A DNA stretch of 6,285 bases. Source: RGIG1666 sp045595745. GTDB taxonomy: Bacteria; Bacillota; Clostridia; UBA1381; UBA9506. Both the position numbers and the translations under genes were made by a program. The notes under the pieces were generated by a model. The model saw nothing but the letters and a program-made list of their open reading frames with translations, ran no database searches and had not been told where the DNA came from. Shown here piece after piece: positions 5,985 through 6,285 of this stretch. Within the stretch, counting starts at the first letter, position 1; each line of letters begins with the position of its first letter. Where the stretch lies: assembly GCA_045595745.1 (NCBI GenBank), contig JAZOBB010000097.1:1-6285 (forward strand), in the 5' to 3' direction.

Positions 5985-6013
5985 ATTATAACGAAAATTT
6001 GTCTGGGTGTAAA
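5985..6013 (-). promoter_or_regulatory. Sigma-A-type promoter of the M50-scpA-scpB-DUF2953-gerW operon
   Basis: On the minus strand, TTTACA (6013-6008) and TATAAT (5990-5985) are separated by 17 bases. The predicted start is near 5978. A second TATAAT at 5979-5974 has no fitting -35 box. The promoter lies in the AT-rich gap after the VanW gene. No strong terminator is seen for the VanW transcript, so some read-through into the operon is possible. Confidence 0.7.
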
Positions 6014-6051
6014 GTTAAATTTTATAATTTCATACTTAATTAATATTTAAT

Positions 6052-6285
6052 CTAATAATTCATTTTAAAAATTTCGGCAATAACACTATTTTCGCCTATC
6101 AGTACAGTAACCATAACAGAAGAGTCTGAAGAATTACGAAATTTCATATCGAGCGAACCGTAGTTTACGGCGGCGTCTGTTCCGGGTGCTGTGTAGCCTA
6201 CATCTTTTTGATGATTGTGCCGCTCAATTATTTCAAGACCGGCACTTTCAGCTGCCTGATAAACCGTAGATGCAAGCTGACACAC
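6052..6285 (-). CDS. VanW family protein, C-terminal fragment (start beyond window)
   Basis: The 77 visible residues match the end of the VanW domain. VCQLASTVYQAAESAGLEI corresponds to the family pattern GGG-I/V-CQ-x-S-T-x-Y-x-A-A-x-x-AGLEI. ERHNHQ, VGYTAPGTDAAVNYGSLDM and KFRNSSD follow. The GTG at the window edge codes for the Val of that motif and is not a start, so the gene continues to the right. The protein stops soon after the domain (IAEIFKMNY), with no C-terminal extension. VanW domains were named from a vancomycin-resistance cluster but are widespread in Firmicutes surface proteins. Their function is not known, and the name does not imply resistance. Full-length members often also carry peptidoglycan-binding domains, which cannot be checked here. 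Confidence 0.9.
   Translation of the reverse strand: MCQLASTVYQAAESAGLEIIERHNHQKDVGYTAPGTDAAVNYGSLDMKFRNSSDSSVMVTVLIGENSVIAEIFKMNY

Noticed and set aside
6052..6285. Complete 77-aa small protein starting with GTG at the right edge
   Set aside because: The GTG is the valine codon inside the conserved VanW CQ motif; the gene clearly continues outside the window.
6052..6285. Vancomycin resistance determinant
   Set aside because: VanW-domain proteins are widespread and no vanHAX-type ligase or regulator genes are present.

Overview
The window looks like chromosomal DNA of a spore-forming Clostridia-type Firmicute, probably a gut or anaerobic lineage. The evidence is the AT-rich sequence, strong Shine-Dalgarno sites, a GerW (YtfJ) spore protein, the conserved run site-2 protease - scpA - scpB - DUF2953 - gerW, a VanW-family protein, and a secreted CHAP/C-type-lectin protein of a kind frequent in that group. 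The genus cannot be fixed from the sequence.

Layout from left to right. Positions 7-98 hold a cluster of short palindromic repeats, apparently two diverged units facing each other. Positions 102-1811 (minus strand) encode a secreted multidomain protein: signal peptide, CHAP peptidase/amidase, two fibronectin-III-like modules, a C-type lectin domain and a C-terminal module. Its translation start lies in a 42-bp tandem duplication, so there are two in-frame copies of Shine-Dalgarno plus ATG. Upstream lies a roughly 200-nt leader (about 1872-2071, minus strand). It starts at a strong sigma-A-type promoter, can fold into a nearly continuous 148-nt stem closed by a perfect 11-bp helix, and ends in an intrinsic terminator with a C(UUCG)G loop just before the first ribosome site. 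A competing antiterminator helix can be drawn. No promoter fits between terminator and gene, so the gene must be expressed by read-through. This leader is the most unusual part of the window.

A divergent promoter drives an mnmM (ytqB)-type tRNA methyltransferase at 2184-2738 (plus strand), which ends in a long palindromic terminator that can serve both strands.

Positions 2827-5917 (minus strand) form a tight operon in the order site-2 protease (M50), scpA, scpB, DUF2953 membrane protein, gerW/ytfJ. The first genes are coupled: a 1-nt gap before a TTG start for scpA, then an 11-nt overlap of scpA and scpB. A good promoter lies at 5985-6013. ScpA and ScpB are the non-SMC subunits of the condensin complex; GerW is a spore protein; the other two are membrane proteins.

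The right edge (6052-6285, minus strand) is the C-terminal end of a VanW-family protein whose start is outside the window.
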